64,000 nt of DNA from Amaricoccus macauensis_A (GTDB taxonomy: Bacteria; Pseudomonadota; Alphaproteobacteria; Rhodobacterales; Rhodobacteraceae): the NCBI RefSeq assembly GCF_049800915.1, contig NZ_JBNAFY010000002.1, positions 687,322-751,321 on the forward strand, given 5' to 3'. Below the pieces are notes generated by a model. It was given only the letters and a program-made list of their open reading frames with translations, was not told where the DNA came from and searched no databases. The position numbers and the translations under genes are program-made. Every line of letters starts with the position of its first letter. Position 1 is the stretch's first letter. Below are positions 22,470 through 31,255 of this stretch, in pieces.

Positions 22470-23624
22470 CTAAGGCAGGCTTGAAAGCAGATCCTGCGTT
22501 TCGGCCTGGAAATCGCTTGCGATCCAGCGTTTTTCCAGCTCCCGCAACGCGCGGCCCAGTTCTGGTCCCTTGAGATCGAGATCGCGCGCCTTCACTGGAA
22601 AAACCGCGCGCGCGCCCCGGTCGATTTCCGCCTCGAGGTGCTCTGGCAGCGGCTTGCCCGTGGTTGCGGAGGCGATCAGTGCTGCATCACGGGCTGCGTC
22701 ACTCCCATGGCGATAGGCGTTTTCCGCAGGTCCTGCACCGCTGACGCGTGCCGCTTCGATCAATTCGATTGCCTTTCGGTTTGCTTTGGAAAGCCGCAGC
22801 GCATCGGCCCAGGTACCTGCCGCGCCCAGTGCCGCCAACCGGCGTTGCCATCGCGGGGGCACACGCGCCTGCTTTTCCGTCGCGACCAGATCGGGCAGTG
22901 CGTGCGCCTCCGCGCCGGGCAGGATGCGCGCGAGGATGCCGATTGCCGCCATCTCGCTCGCGGAAGGTGCCGGGTCTGGGGCGCTGAGGAGCTTGGTCAT
23001 TTCCGCCCCCACGCGTTCGCGCGACAAGCCGTCAAGCCCGTCTTGAAGTCGGGCGCAGGCGGAAAGGGCAGGGCCATCGATCCCGGCCTCAGGATCGCCA
23101 TACCAGGCGTGAAAGCGGAAGAGTCGCAGGATGCGCAGGTAATCTTCGGTTATGCGTGCGGTCGGTTCACCGACGAAGCGAACGCGCCGGGCCTGCAGAT
23201 CGGGCAGCCCGCCCATGGGATCCGCAACCTCGCCTTTTGCATCGGCATAGAGTGCGTTCATGGTGAAATCGCGACGGGCGGCGTCTTCGGAAATGTCGTC
23301 GCTGAAGGCTACGGTCGCATGCCGCCCAAAGGTTTCCACGTCGCGTCGCAGGGTGGTGACTTCAAAGGGGCGGCCATCCGCAACGAGCGTTACGGTGCCA
23401 TGGTCGATGCCCGTTGGCACCGATTTCAGCCCTGCGGCATTCGCGCGCGCCATCACCTCTTTAGGGGGCAACACGGTTGCGATGTCGATATCGGCTACCG
23501 GCGCAGCGAGGATCGTATTGCGCACGCACCCCCCGACGAACCAGGCGGCCTCTCCCCCGGCGATCAGGCAATCCATCACCGCGCGGGTGGGGGAGGCGCG
23601 AAGCCAGTCCGCCGAAATCCGCAT
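22470..23624 (-). CDS. cca: CCA tRNA nucleotidyltransferase
   Basis: Class II nucleotidyltransferase that adds or repairs the 3' CCA of tRNAs. 384 residues from ATG 23624, which overlaps the stop of the NUDIX gene (ATGA). Head: AWFVGGCVRNTIL and the metal pair DIDIAT, then FEVTTLRRDVETFGRHATV; neck: RRDFTMNALYAD, DPMGGLPDLQARRVRFVG and EDYLRILRLFRFHAWYG, the usual class II motifs. The C-terminal helical body is less conserved, as in alphaproteobacterial enzymes. An upstream in-frame ATG at 23636 would put four more residues inside the NUDIX gene. The cca-NUDIX pair is a common alphaproteobacterial operon. Confidence 0.93.
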   Translation of the reverse strand: MRISADWLRASPTRAVMDCLIAGGEAAWFVGGCVRNTILAAPVADIDIATVLPPKEVMARANAAGLKSVPTGIDHGTVTLVADGRPFEVTTLRRDVETFGRHATVAFSDDISEDAARRDFTMNALYADAKGEVADPMGGLPDLQARRVRFVGEPTARITEDYLRILRLFRFHAWYGDPEAGIDGPALSACARLQDGLDGLSRERVGAEMTKLLSAPDPAPSASEMAAIGILARILPGAEAHALPDLVATEKQARVPPRWQRRLAALGAAGTWADALRLSKANRKAIELIEAARVSGAGPAENAYRHGSDAARDAALIASATTGKPLPEHLEAEIDRGARAVFPVKARDLDLKGPELGRALRELEKRWIASDFQAETQDLLSSLP

Positions 23625-24232
23625 CACACTTCGCACAGACGATCGGCTAGCGCCTTAAGCATGCGCGCGGTGGCGCCCCAGATGTAGTGCGGGCCGAATG
23701 GTATGGCGAAGTAGCTGCGCTGGTGCCCGAGCCGGGTGAACTGGTGTATCTGCAGATTGGCCGGATCGATCAGGAAGGAGAGCGGCACCTCGAATACCTC
23801 GTCGACCTCGGTGCGATCGATGCGGGGCTCGAAGTCCGGATCGATCAGCCCGACGAATGGTGTCACCAGAAAGTTGGTCACCGTTTCATGGCTGTCGAAC
23901 TGTCCCAGTATGGTCACACGATCGGGCGGCAGGCCGATCTCCTCATCCGCTTCCCGCAGGGCCGCGGCAAGAGGGCTGGCGTCGCCCTCATCCTGCTTGC
24001 CGCCGGGGAAGGAGATCTGGCCGGGGTGATGCTTGAGCCTGGCCGCACGGCGGGTCAGGAGGACGCTTGGCCCGGAGCCGCGGTCGCGCAGTGGAACCAG
24101 TACCGAAGCCGGGCGCAAGATCAGACGGCCCTTTGGGCGTGCCTCGGGGTTCAAATCGTAATCCGACGACTGCGGTGCCTCTACGTGTAGGGCGCGCTGC
24201 AGGTATTCAGGGTTGAGTGACGACAGGTCCAT
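23624..24232 (-). CDS. CoA pyrophosphatase-like NUDIX hydrolase
   Basis: 202 residues from ATG 24232. Likely hydrolyses CoA or its derivatives, as in YeaB/NudL-like proteins. The Nudix box is complete: GGKQDEGDASPLAAALREAD with the following EEIGL (GX5EX7REUXEEXGU). The preceding SVLVPLRDRGSGPSVLLTRR and HHPGQISFPGGK are the family signature (UPF0035-like PROSITE pattern around HPGQISFPGG). The C-terminus ends with YFAIPFGPHYIWGATARML, typical of this group. AGGAACT precedes the ATG by a few bases. The frame extends upstream to 24310 but without homologous sequence. It is operonic with cca and divergent from mrpA. Confidence 0.92.
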   Translation of the reverse strand: MDLSSLNPEYLQRALHVEAPQSSDYDLNPEARPKGRLILRPASVLVPLRDRGSGPSVLLTRRAARLKHHPGQISFPGGKQDEGDASPLAAALREADEEIGLPPDRVTILGQFDSHETVTNFLVTPFVGLIDPDFEPRIDRTEVDEVFEVPLSFLIDPANLQIHQFTRLGHQRSYFAIPFGPHYIWGATARMLKALADRLCEV

Positions 24233-24440
24233 AGTTCCTAAATGGCTGCGGCGCGGATCGGGTGCAAGGGTGTTGGCGGTCCCGGCCAGTTGGGCAAGGG
24301 ACGCTTGCAATGGGGAAACAACGCCTTAATACTCACTCGGAATAGGAGCCCGCGCAACACGCGCGATACAATGTCCAGGGGGCCCGGGAGGTGCGCGCGT
24401 TTCGCGCTGGCCCGTCGGGCGGAGGGGAGAAGACAAAAGC

Positions 24441-26726
24441 GTGGCACACGCCTCAACGAGCATGTCCCCCGAGAGAAGGAGTTCGGTGCCGAAGGAAGCG
24501 GGGCTTTGGCGCTTCATTCCAGCTCTCATCGGAGCGGTCGCCACACTCTGGTTCGCACAATTCCTGCCCGTCGTTTCCACCGGAGAAATCCCGGAATACG
24601 TTGCCGAATGGGTGCCGCAACTGGGGATTTCGCTCGCCTTTCGGCTTGATGGTCTTGCACTGGCTTTCGCCCTGCTGATCTCGGGTATCGGCGCGCTCGT
24701 CTTTCTCTACGCCGCCACATATTTCCGCTCGGACCGGCGACTGGCCTCGCTTCTCGTCACGCTGCTTGCCTTCGCGATCTCGATGCTGGGGCTTACCTGT
24801 GCCGATGACGCAATCACCCTCTTCATCTTCTGGGAGGGGACGACCGTCACCTCTTTCCTGCTGATCGGGTTCGATCATGAGAAACAGAACTCGCGCTGGG
24901 CGGCCATCCAGGCGCTGGTCATAACCGGAGCAGGTGGGTTGGCGCTCCTGGCCGGGTTGCTGATCATGGGCGGAATGGCCGGAACGCTGCGGCTCTCCGA
25001 GATGAACCAGATGGGCGACATGTTCCGCGCGAGCGAACTCTACCCGCTTGTCTTCGCACTTGTCATGCTCGGTTGTTTCACCAAATCCGCGCAATGGCCG
25101 TTTCATTTCTGGCTTCCGGGTGCGATGGCTGCGCCCACGCCGGTCTCGGCCTACCTCCACTCCGCGACAATGGTGAAGGCTGGCGTCTTCCTTATGGCGC
25201 GTTTCACACCGGCGCTGGGCGGCACAGATCTCTGGACCTGGACATTGGTGCCGGTCGGGGCGTTCACGATGATCCTTACCTCGGTCTGGGCCATGCGCCA
25301 GACCGACCTGAAGCTCATGCTCGCCTTCACCACGGTGATGGGCTTGAGCATGATCACCATGCTGCTTGGGCTTTCGACGCCGGAATCCATAGCGGCGGCG
25401 ATGACGTTTCTGCTGATCCATGCCTTCTACAAGGCCGGGCTCTTCCTTTCCGTTGGGATGATCGAGAAGGGTTCGGGGTCGCGCAACTACCCCGAGCTTG
25501 GGGGGCTGGCACGCTCTATGCCACTCACGGTATCGGTTGTTGCGCTTGCCGCACTCTCGATGGCCGGAATGATCCCTTTCTTCGGGTTCATCGGCAAGGA
25601 GATGATCTACGAGGCGACCCTCCACACGGAATTTCTGACCTACGCGGTATCGGGCGCGGCGCTTTTGGCCAACGCTCTTATGGTGGCATGCGCAATGATG
25701 ATCGCGATCCGGCCATTCTTCTTCTCACATCTGAAGGCGCCGAAGGAAACCCCGGCCGATCCGGGGTGGGGGCTTTATACCGGACCCTGCGTTCTGGCAG
25801 CTCTCGGGCTGCTCTTCGGAGTGCTCCCCGGACCTGCCGAATATGGCCTCGTCGGGCCGATGGTCGAAGCCGTCTCGCAGGAACCTCTACATGCACATCT
25901 GGCGCTGTGGCACGGAGTCAAACCGCCACTCTATCTCAGCATTGCAACCTTTATACTGGGCTTCCTGCTCTATGTGCTGCTCGACAGGATCGCGCGCTTC
26001 CTCTCCGATATCGAAGATGACGTGCCCCGTACAGAAAGCTGGTATGACGGGTTGATCCACGGGCTTGGGCGCTTCTCGCATTTCTGCACATACAAGATCC
26101 AGAATGGTCACATGACGAGCTACCTGAGGCGGACCTATCTGGCGCTCGGGATTGCACTCTGGCTCGCACTTTTTTCTGGGGCGATGTCCTGGCCCGAACT
26201 GCGCCTCAGCATCGAGTTTATCGACTGGGCAATATTTGCCATCATCATCGGCTCGATCGTGGTGGTGATCCGGACAAATTCCAGGCTTACGGCAATTGCC
26301 GCCCTGGGAGGGATCGGATCAAGTATTGCGGTCATCTTCGTGGTCTATGGTGCCCCGGACGTGGCCATGACGCAGCTGTTCGTCGAGATCCTCGTCGTGG
26401 TCTTCATGGCGATTGCCATGGTCAAGCTGCCACGGAGCGGCAACATACCCTTCCGGCCTCTGGATGCGACGATTTCCGTCGTTCTGGGTGTTGGCGTCAC
26501 GACCACCATGCTCATGGTGCTTGGAACCGATATCGATCTGAAGCTGACAAAATTCTTCGAGGAGAAAAGTGTTCCCGATGCACTTGGGCATAACATCGTC
26601 AACGTCATTCTGGTGGACTTCCGCGGCCTCGACACGATGGGCGAAACTGCGGTGATTGCGATTGCTGCCATCGCCGCCTACGCCGTCCTGAAAGCTGGCC
26701 GCAGTGGCAACGGGAGGTCATCGTGA
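24441..26726 (+). CDS. mrpA: Monovalent cation/H+ antiporter subunit A (MrpA)
   Basis: Largest subunit of the Mrp sodium/proton antiporter, related to complex I NuoL. 761 residues, very hydrophobic throughout. The antiporter module (about 40-530) has FWEGTTVTSFLLIGFDHEKQ with the conserved Glu in TM5, a Lys-containing WPFHFWLPGAMAAPTPVSAY segment with SATMVKAGVFL, and the broken-helix Lys region FLLIHAFYKAGLFL. The C-terminal part (GAPDVAMTQLFVEILVVVF) corresponds to the MrpB-like module fused in many MrpA proteins. GTG 24441 follows GGAGGGGAG; ATG 24462 is an alternative start. First gene of the seven-gene mrp operon; the next start overlaps the stop. Confidence 0.95.
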   Translation: MAHASTSMSPERRSSVPKEAGLWRFIPALIGAVATLWFAQFLPVVSTGEIPEYVAEWVPQLGISLAFRLDGLALAFALLISGIGALVFLYAATYFRSDRRLASLLVTLLAFAISMLGLTCADDAITLFIFWEGTTVTSFLLIGFDHEKQNSRWAAIQALVITGAGGLALLAGLLIMGGMAGTLRLSEMNQMGDMFRASELYPLVFALVMLGCFTKSAQWPFHFWLPGAMAAPTPVSAYLHSATMVKAGVFLMARFTPALGGTDLWTWTLVPVGAFTMILTSVWAMRQTDLKLMLAFTTVMGLSMITMLLGLSTPESIAAAMTFLLIHAFYKAGLFLSVGMIEKGSGSRNYPELGGLARSMPLTVSVVALAALSMAGMIPFFGFIGKEMIYEATLHTEFLTYAVSGAALLANALMVACAMMIAIRPFFFSHLKAPKETPADPGWGLYTGPCVLAALGLLFGVLPGPAEYGLVGPMVEAVSQEPLHAHLALWHGVKPPLYLSIATFILGFLLYVLLDRIARFLSDIEDDVPRTESWYDGLIHGLGRFSHFCTYKIQNGHMTSYLRRTYLALGIALWLALFSGAMSWPELRLSIEFIDWAIFAIIIGSIVVVIRTNSRLTAIAALGGIGSSIAVIFVVYGAPDVAMTQLFVEILVVVFMAIAMVKLPRSGNIPFRPLDATISVVLGVGVTTTMLMVLGTDIDLKLTKFFEEKSVPDALGHNIVNVILVDFRGLDTMGETAVIAIAAIAAYAVLKAGRSGNGRSS

Positions 26727-27253
26727 GCACCACCGACCAGGATCCAGTCGACATCGACAAGGTCGATCCGCATCCCGTCGGCCCCAAAGGCGCCACGGCG
26801 ATCGAATCTCTCATTCTCCAGACGGTGACGCGGCTTTTGCTGCCACTTATTCTGCTTCTCGCACTGTTTGTCTTCAACAGAGGTCACAATGAGCCGGGAG
26901 GCGGGTTCATCGGCGGGTTGTTGGCGGCCATTGCGTTTGCGCTCTATGAGAAGGCACAGGGGCTCGAAGCCGCGCGCCGCGCACTACGCTTCCGTCCGCT
27001 CTCGATCGCTGCCACGGGTCTTGGTTGCACTCTTGCAGGTGGGCTTTGGGGCGCGATGCAGTACGGATATTTCCTCAAGGGCGTGTGGCCCTTGATCGAG
27101 AAACTGCCGGACGGATCGAAGAGTGGCTTGCCGCTTGGCTCGATCATGCTTTTCGATTTCGGCGTATTCCTCGTCGTGCTTGGTGGGGTTTGCGGCATTC
27201 TCTTCACGCTTGAAGAGGTGGTGGGCAACGAAATGGACAGCAAGGAGGACTAG
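26723..27253 (+). CDS. mrpB: Mrp antiporter subunit B
   Basis: 176 residues, GTG start overlapping the mrpA TGA, with GGGAGG upstream. Integral membrane subunit of the Mrp Na+(Li+)/H+ antiporter. The MrpB domain signature is visible: FVFNRGHNEPGGGFIGGLLA, followed by AFALYEKAQGLEAARRALRF and later GSIMLFDFGVFLVVLGGVCG. About four membrane segments. A hydrophilic N-terminal 35 residues (DQDPVDIDKVDPHP) precede the first membrane segment, a little longer than the shortest family members. The C-terminus ends in an acidic tail (EVVGNEMDSKED). All seven subunits are needed for activity in characterised systems. Confidence 0.95.
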   Translation: MSTTDQDPVDIDKVDPHPVGPKGATAIESLILQTVTRLLLPLILLLALFVFNRGHNEPGGGFIGGLLAAIAFALYEKAQGLEAARRALRFRPLSIAATGLGCTLAGGLWGAMQYGYFLKGVWPLIEKLPDGSKSGLPLGSIMLFDFGVFLVVLGGVCGILFTLEEVVGNEMDSKED

Positions 27254-27256
27254 CGC

Positions 27257-27619
27257 ATGGAAATCATGCTTGCGGTCCTCGCGGGCACGCTTGTGGCGGC
27301 CGGGGCCTACCTGATGATGAGTGGCCGGACACTGCCCTACATCTTCGGGCTCACGATGATCTCGAATGCGGCAAACATTATCATTTTTGCCTCCGGCCGG
27401 CTGACTTTCGGTGTGCCGCCGCTCATCCCGGGCGATGCGAAGAGCATCGAGGGAGCCGCCAACGCTTTGCCGCAGGCGCTGATCCTTACGGCAATCGTTA
27501 TCGGATTCGGGCTGCTCGTTTTTGCGTTGGCACTGGCCTACCGCTCCTACTACGTGCTCGGAACCGCCAAGATGGACCATATGAACACCTCAGAACCGGG
27601 CACGGAGGCGGGCGAATAG
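27257..27619 (+). CDS. mrpC: Mrp antiporter subunit C (NuoK-like)
   Basis: 120 residues, three membrane segments, homologous to NuoK of complex I. Signatures: LVAAGAYLMMSGRTLPYIFGLTM, then NAANIIIFASGRL, then PQALILTAIVIGFGLLVFAL with the conserved DALPQALILTAIVI-like segment. The C-terminal YYVLGTAKMDHMNTSEPGTEA tail is hydrophilic. It starts four bases after the mrpB stop. Within the Mrp complex it forms part of the membrane channel region next to MrpA. Confidence 0.95.
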   Translation: MEIMLAVLAGTLVAAGAYLMMSGRTLPYIFGLTMISNAANIIIFASGRLTFGVPPLIPGDAKSIEGAANALPQALILTAIVIGFGLLVFALALAYRSYYVLGTAKMDHMNTSEPGTEAGE

Positions 27620-29148
27620 TGCTGCTTTTCTGGCCCATCGTCATTCCGCTGTTGACCGCGGTTTTCACCCTTCTGGCCTGGCGCTCGACAGAGATGCAGC
27701 GGGGCATATCGATCACAGGCGCGGTTGCGCTGCTAATTTCGAGCATACAGATCTTTTCGGATGTCCAGCAGGTTGGCCCGATCAGTGCCCAGTCCGGTGG
27801 TTGGATCGCCCCCTACGGGATCACGCTGGTGGCGGACACGCTTTCCGCCGTCATGCTTCTACTGACCGGTGTCGTTGGCGTTGCCATCGTTATCTTCTCG
27901 ACGACGGATGTATCGCGCGAGGAGGAGCATTTCGGTTTCCATCCCTTGACGCATTCCGTGCTCACAGGCATCTGCGGTGCATTTCTGACCGGCGACATCT
28001 TCAACCTCTACGTCTGGTTCGAGGTGATGTTGATCGCGACCTTCGGGCTACTGGTGATTGGCGGCGGCAAGGCGCAATTCGACGGGGCGGTGAAATACGT
28101 TGGGCTCAACCTGATCGCCACGGTTGCCATCATCGCCGGCGTCGGTCTGCTCTACGGGACCACCGGAAGCCTCAACATGGCTGACCTCCACGGTCTGCTT
28201 GAAGGGCGCTCGGGAGAGGCGGTGGTGCTGGCATCCGGGGCATTCCTGTTTTTCGCTTTCGGCTCGAAGGCCGCGCTCTTCCCGGTGAACTTCTGGCTGC
28301 CTGCTTCCTACCATACCCCCTCCGCCACGACATCGGCACTATTTGCCGCATTGTTGACCAAGGTGGGTGTCTATTCGATCCTGCGTATCTTCACCCTGGT
28401 TTACGATGTCGAAGGCACGATCTTCGTGCCGCTCTTCTTTCTCGCGGCACTTTCGACGATGTTTTTCGGTGCCATGGGCACGCTGAGCCAGAACAACGTT
28501 TTCCGTCTGCTCGGGTTCTCGATCATTGCGTCAGTGGGGTTCATGATGCTTGGGCTCGCGATTGGCACGCCACTCGCGCTTGCCGGAGCTGCCTTCTATT
28601 TGTTCCAGGATGTTCTGGCGAAGGCGGGACTCTTTCTCGGGGCCGGTGCCGCGGCGCGTTTGACCGGGTCGGAACTCTTCGCGCGTTCGGGTGGGATCTG
28701 GAAGGCCCGGATCGGTTTCTCTCTTCTCTTCCTCATTCCCGCCCTGTCGCTTGCTGGCGTTCCTCCGCTCGCCGGCTTTTGGGCCAAGCTTCTGCTGGTG
28801 CAGGCGGCTCTCGAAGTGAACGGTTATTTTCTGACGCTTGCCATTCTCGGCACCGGATTCCTGCTTCTCTATGCCATGGGGCGGGTATGGGCGGCGGTTT
28901 TCTGGTCACCCCATCCCGCTGGGGACAGGGCCATTCAGGAGCGCCTGGGCGCAACATCAATCCTCCCGCTTCTGTCGATTTCGATCCTCATCATCTTCAT
29001 AGGGGTTTATGCTGGAACCTTCGTCACCATCGCACTTGAGGTCGGCCAGGAACTGACGGACCCATCGGCGTATGTCGAAGCCGTTTTGGGCGGTGCCGAG
29101 GCTTCAGGCGGAGAAATGGAAAGTGTCGAGCCGGAGGTCAAAGAATGA
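27619..29148 (+). CDS. mrpD: Mrp antiporter subunit D
   Basis: 509 residues; second antiporter-like subunit, related to NuoM/NuoN. GTG start whose G is the last base of the mrpC TAG stop. Conserved features: NLYVWFEVMLIATFGLLVIGG with the TM5 Glu, SKAALFPVNFWLPASYHTPS with the conserved Lys, ALFAALLTKVGVYSILRI with the central broken-helix Lys, and LFQDVLAKAGLFLGAGAAAR. About fourteen membrane segments. The C-terminal tail is short and acidic (EMESVEPEVKE). Proton translocation in Mrp and complex I uses these Glu and Lys residues, all present here, so the subunit looks functional. Confidence 0.95.
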   Translation: MLLFWPIVIPLLTAVFTLLAWRSTEMQRGISITGAVALLISSIQIFSDVQQVGPISAQSGGWIAPYGITLVADTLSAVMLLLTGVVGVAIVIFSTTDVSREEEHFGFHPLTHSVLTGICGAFLTGDIFNLYVWFEVMLIATFGLLVIGGGKAQFDGAVKYVGLNLIATVAIIAGVGLLYGTTGSLNMADLHGLLEGRSGEAVVLASGAFLFFAFGSKAALFPVNFWLPASYHTPSATTSALFAALLTKVGVYSILRIFTLVYDVEGTIFVPLFFLAALSTMFFGAMGTLSQNNVFRLLGFSIIASVGFMMLGLAIGTPLALAGAAFYLFQDVLAKAGLFLGAGAAARLTGSELFARSGGIWKARIGFSLLFLIPALSLAGVPPLAGFWAKLLLVQAALEVNGYFLTLAILGTGFLLLYAMGRVWAAVFWSPHPAGDRAIQERLGATSILPLLSISILIIFIGVYAGTFVTIALEVGQELTDPSAYVEAVLGGAEASGGEMESVEPEVKE

Positions 29149-29489
29149 TCGGGTTTCTGGTGCGTTGCTTCCATTTCCTGGTGCTGCTTCTGTTCTTCCT
29201 TTGGGATCTGATTGTTTCCAGCGTGCAGGTTGCCGTGACTGTGCTCACTCCCGGGGACATATCCAACCCACGCCTCGCGACAGTTCCGCTGCGGGTGCAA
29301 TCGGACTGGGGAATCACGCTGGTGGCGAACTTCATCTCACTCACCCCCGGGACGTTGAGTGTAGACGTGAGCGAGGATCGCAAGACGTTGCTTGTCCATT
29401 CCCTCCTTGCAGGCGGATCAAGTGAGGAGCTCCGTGCCGATGTGCGTCGGGGGATCGAGGAGCGGGTTCTGAAGGTGACGCAACGATGA
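29145..29489 (+). CDS. mrpE: Mrp antiporter subunit E
   Basis: 114 residues. Short MrpE: two membrane segments at the N-terminus (HFLVLLLFFLWDLIVSSVQVA) and a cytoplasmic domain with VQSDWGITLVANFISLTPGTLS and VHSLLAGGSSEELRADVRRG, the MrpE/MnhE signature. The usual family length is about 160; this one lacks the first hairpin region seen in longer members, as in many alphaproteobacterial proteins. ATG overlaps the mrpD stop by four bases. Confidence 0.92.
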   Translation: MIGFLVRCFHFLVLLLFFLWDLIVSSVQVAVTVLTPGDISNPRLATVPLRVQSDWGITLVANFISLTPGTLSVDVSEDRKTLLVHSLLAGGSSEELRADVRRGIEERVLKVTQR

Positions 29490-29791
29490 TCATTGAAACC
29501 GTCGCTTCTGGCTTCTACGGCATCGCCCTGCAGATCGCGATGGCCTGCGTGATCGTGGCCATACTCGCCGCGGCTTACCGGCTTTTCGTGGGGCCCACTT
29601 TGGCCGACCGGGTCATCGCACTCGACATGGTCTCGGTCCTGCTCGTGGTTTTTCTCGTTCTCTTCAAGCTCGTGAGCGGAATTGGGGCCTACATCTATGT
29701 TGCAATCGGGCTTGCGTTGATATCCTTCCTCGCGACGGTGGCATTTGCACGGTTCATCGAACGTGACAGGGGGGCTGACCTCCATGAGTGA
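29486..29791 (+). CDS. mrpF: Mrp antiporter subunit F
   Basis: 101 residues with three membrane segments. The family pattern RLFVGPTLADRVIALDMVSVL contains the conserved Asp pair; LFKLVSGIGAYIYVAIGLALI and SFLATVAFARFIERD follow. It overlaps mrpE by four bases and mrpG by eight. MrpF lies at the periplasmic entrance side of the complex in solved structures. Confidence 0.94.
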   Translation: MIIETVASGFYGIALQIAMACVIVAILAAAYRLFVGPTLADRVIALDMVSVLLVVFLVLFKLVSGIGAYIYVAIGLALISFLATVAFARFIERDRGADLHE

Positions 29792-30122
29792 GTGGATCGC
29801 CAGCGCCTTTCTTCTGTTGGGAGCCTTCTTCTGCCTTGTTGCCGGGATCGGCATCATTCGACTGAAGGACGTCTTCTCTCGAATGCATGCCGCCACCAAG
29901 GCCGGGACCCTGGGATTGGGCCTCATCTGCGTCGCGGTGATGATCAAGGCCGAGACCTGGCTCGGTATCATCGAAGCGCTGTTCGTCTTTGTATTCATGC
30001 TTCTTACAGCACCAGTGGGCGCGCACCTGATTGGCCGGGCTGCCTTTCGCAAGCACCAGCAAATGGACGAGAATACGCGACAGGATGAGGATGCGGAGGC
30101 CTTCCGGTCTGCCAAGCATTGA
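29784..30122 (+). CDS. mrpG: Mrp antiporter subunit G
   Basis: 112 residues, ATG 29784 inside the end of mrpF. Three membrane segments. Signatures: FLLLGAFFCLVAGIGIIRLKD, VFSRMHAATKAGTLGLGLIC and FVFMLLTAPVGAHLIGRAAF, all typical of MrpG/MnhG. Last gene of the operon; the next gene (S49 protease) starts 86 bp on with its own ribosome-binding region. The whole operon in the A-B-C-D-E-F-G order is the group 1 type, linked to sodium extrusion, alkaline pH and salt tolerance, which fits a marine or saline habitat. Confidence 0.94.
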   Translation: MSEWIASAFLLLGAFFCLVAGIGIIRLKDVFSRMHAATKAGTLGLGLICVAVMIKAETWLGIIEALFVFVFMLLTAPVGAHLIGRAAFRKHQQMDENTRQDEDAEAFRSAKH

Positions 30123-30208
30123 GGCGGTTTCGTGCAAGTGTGGTCGAATTGGCGCGCTTGGCAACCGGACCACTTGTTCCCCCTCGGGTGCTGGCCTAAA
30201 TCAAAAGC

Positions 30209-31039
30209 ATGGTTAGAAAATTCCTTTCGCGGTTCCGGCGCGACAGCGTGACTGTCCTTCGCCTGGAGGGTGTCATCGGCAGTGGTGGGGGACGTCTGGG
30301 CAGCGCGCCGCTCAGCGACGCGGCTCTGGCGCCTGTCATCGAGGCGGCTTTCACGCGGGGCAAACCGAAAGCGGTTGCGCTCTCGATCAACTCCCCGGGA
30401 GGGAGTCCGGTGCAGTCGAGTCTTATCGCCGCTCGGATCCGACGCCTCGCGGATGAAAAGAACATCCCGGTTATCGCCTTCGTGGAGGATGTCGCAGCGT
30501 CGGGCGGCTACTGGCTTGCCACGGCGGCGGACGAGATCATTGTCGATCCCAGCAGTATCGTTGGGTCCATCGGTGTCATATTCGCCTCCTTCGGTTTCCA
30601 TGATTTTCTCGGTCGTCAGGGGATCGAGCGGCGGGTGCACACAGCGGGAGAGGACAAGAGCATGCTTGATCCTTTCCGGCCAGAACGGCCCGAGGATATC
30701 GAGCGGTTGAAGAAGCTCCAGACCGTGATCCACGACAATTTCATCGGACAGGTCACATCACGACGGGGAGAGAAGCTGGCCGAACAGAACCTCTTCACCG
30801 GAGAGATCTGGGTCGGGCAGGGCGGCATCGATGTCGGGCTCGCCGACAGCATCGGGCATCTGGTGCCTGTGATGAAGGAGCGCTTCGGCGAGAGGGTCCG
30901 GTTCAATATGGTCAAGCCAAAACGCCCGTTACTGAAGCGTTTCGGTGTTGCGGCAATGGGAGGTGCAATCGACGCGGCTGCAAGCCGGGTGGATGATCAT
31001 GCACATTGGTCGCGTTTTGGGCTTCAGGCGCCCAGATGA
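30209..31039 (+). CDS. S49 family serine peptidase (SppA/SohB-like)
   Basis: 276 residues. Ser-Lys dyad protease of the signal-peptide-peptidase A family in its short form. Key features: ALSINSPGGSPVQSSLIAARI (the oxyanion and binding region), VEDVAASGGYWLATAADEI with the nucleophilic Ser, SSIVGSIGVIFASFGF, and TAGEDKSMLDPFRPERP with the general-base Lys. There is no signal peptide or membrane anchor, unlike SppA and SohB proper, so it is cytoplasmic or peripheral. The C-terminus is Arg/Lys-rich. Its TGA overlaps the ATG of a small zinc-ribbon protein, and these two plus the CaCA exchanger and SDR form one plus-strand run. Confidence 0.9.
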   Translation: MVRKFLSRFRRDSVTVLRLEGVIGSGGGRLGSAPLSDAALAPVIEAAFTRGKPKAVALSINSPGGSPVQSSLIAARIRRLADEKNIPVIAFVEDVAASGGYWLATAADEIIVDPSSIVGSIGVIFASFGFHDFLGRQGIERRVHTAGEDKSMLDPFRPERPEDIERLKKLQTVIHDNFIGQVTSRRGEKLAEQNLFTGEIWVGQGGIDVGLADSIGHLVPVMKERFGERVRFNMVKPKRPLLKRFGVAAMGGAIDAAASRVDDHAHWSRFGLQAPR

Positions 31040-31227
31040 TCCGTATCGCGCTGCTCTTTCTAATCGTGATGGCACTGATCGGCCTCCTGGGTAAGCTTCG
31101 AATGCCCAAGATCGGGCGACGCAAACCCGGAAACGCCATCGAACCGGCTCGCAAATGTCCGAAATGCGGCACCTATTTAATCGGTGACGCCGAATGCGAC
31201 TGTGGCAAGGAAGGCCGCGCTCCCTAA
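31036..31227 (+). CDS. Mini-protein: one membrane segment plus zinc ribbon
   Basis: 63 residues, ATG overlapping the S49 protease stop (ATGA). One N-terminal membrane segment (IALLFLIVMALIGLLG), a basic linker (KLRMPKIGRRKPG) and a four-cysteine knot: CPKCG then CDC, spaced as a small zinc ribbon (CxxC-x11-CxC). The overlap with the protease gene suggests a role next to it, such as a membrane tether or cofactor-bearing adaptor, but this is inference. I recognise no named family. The overlap and the cysteine pattern argue that it is a real gene. Confidence 0.75.
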   Translation: MIRIALLFLIVMALIGLLGKLRMPKIGRRKPGNAIEPARKCPKCGTYLIGDAECDCGKEGRAP

Positions 31228-31255
31228 CAACCCCGCAATCACGAGGCTTTCCGAT

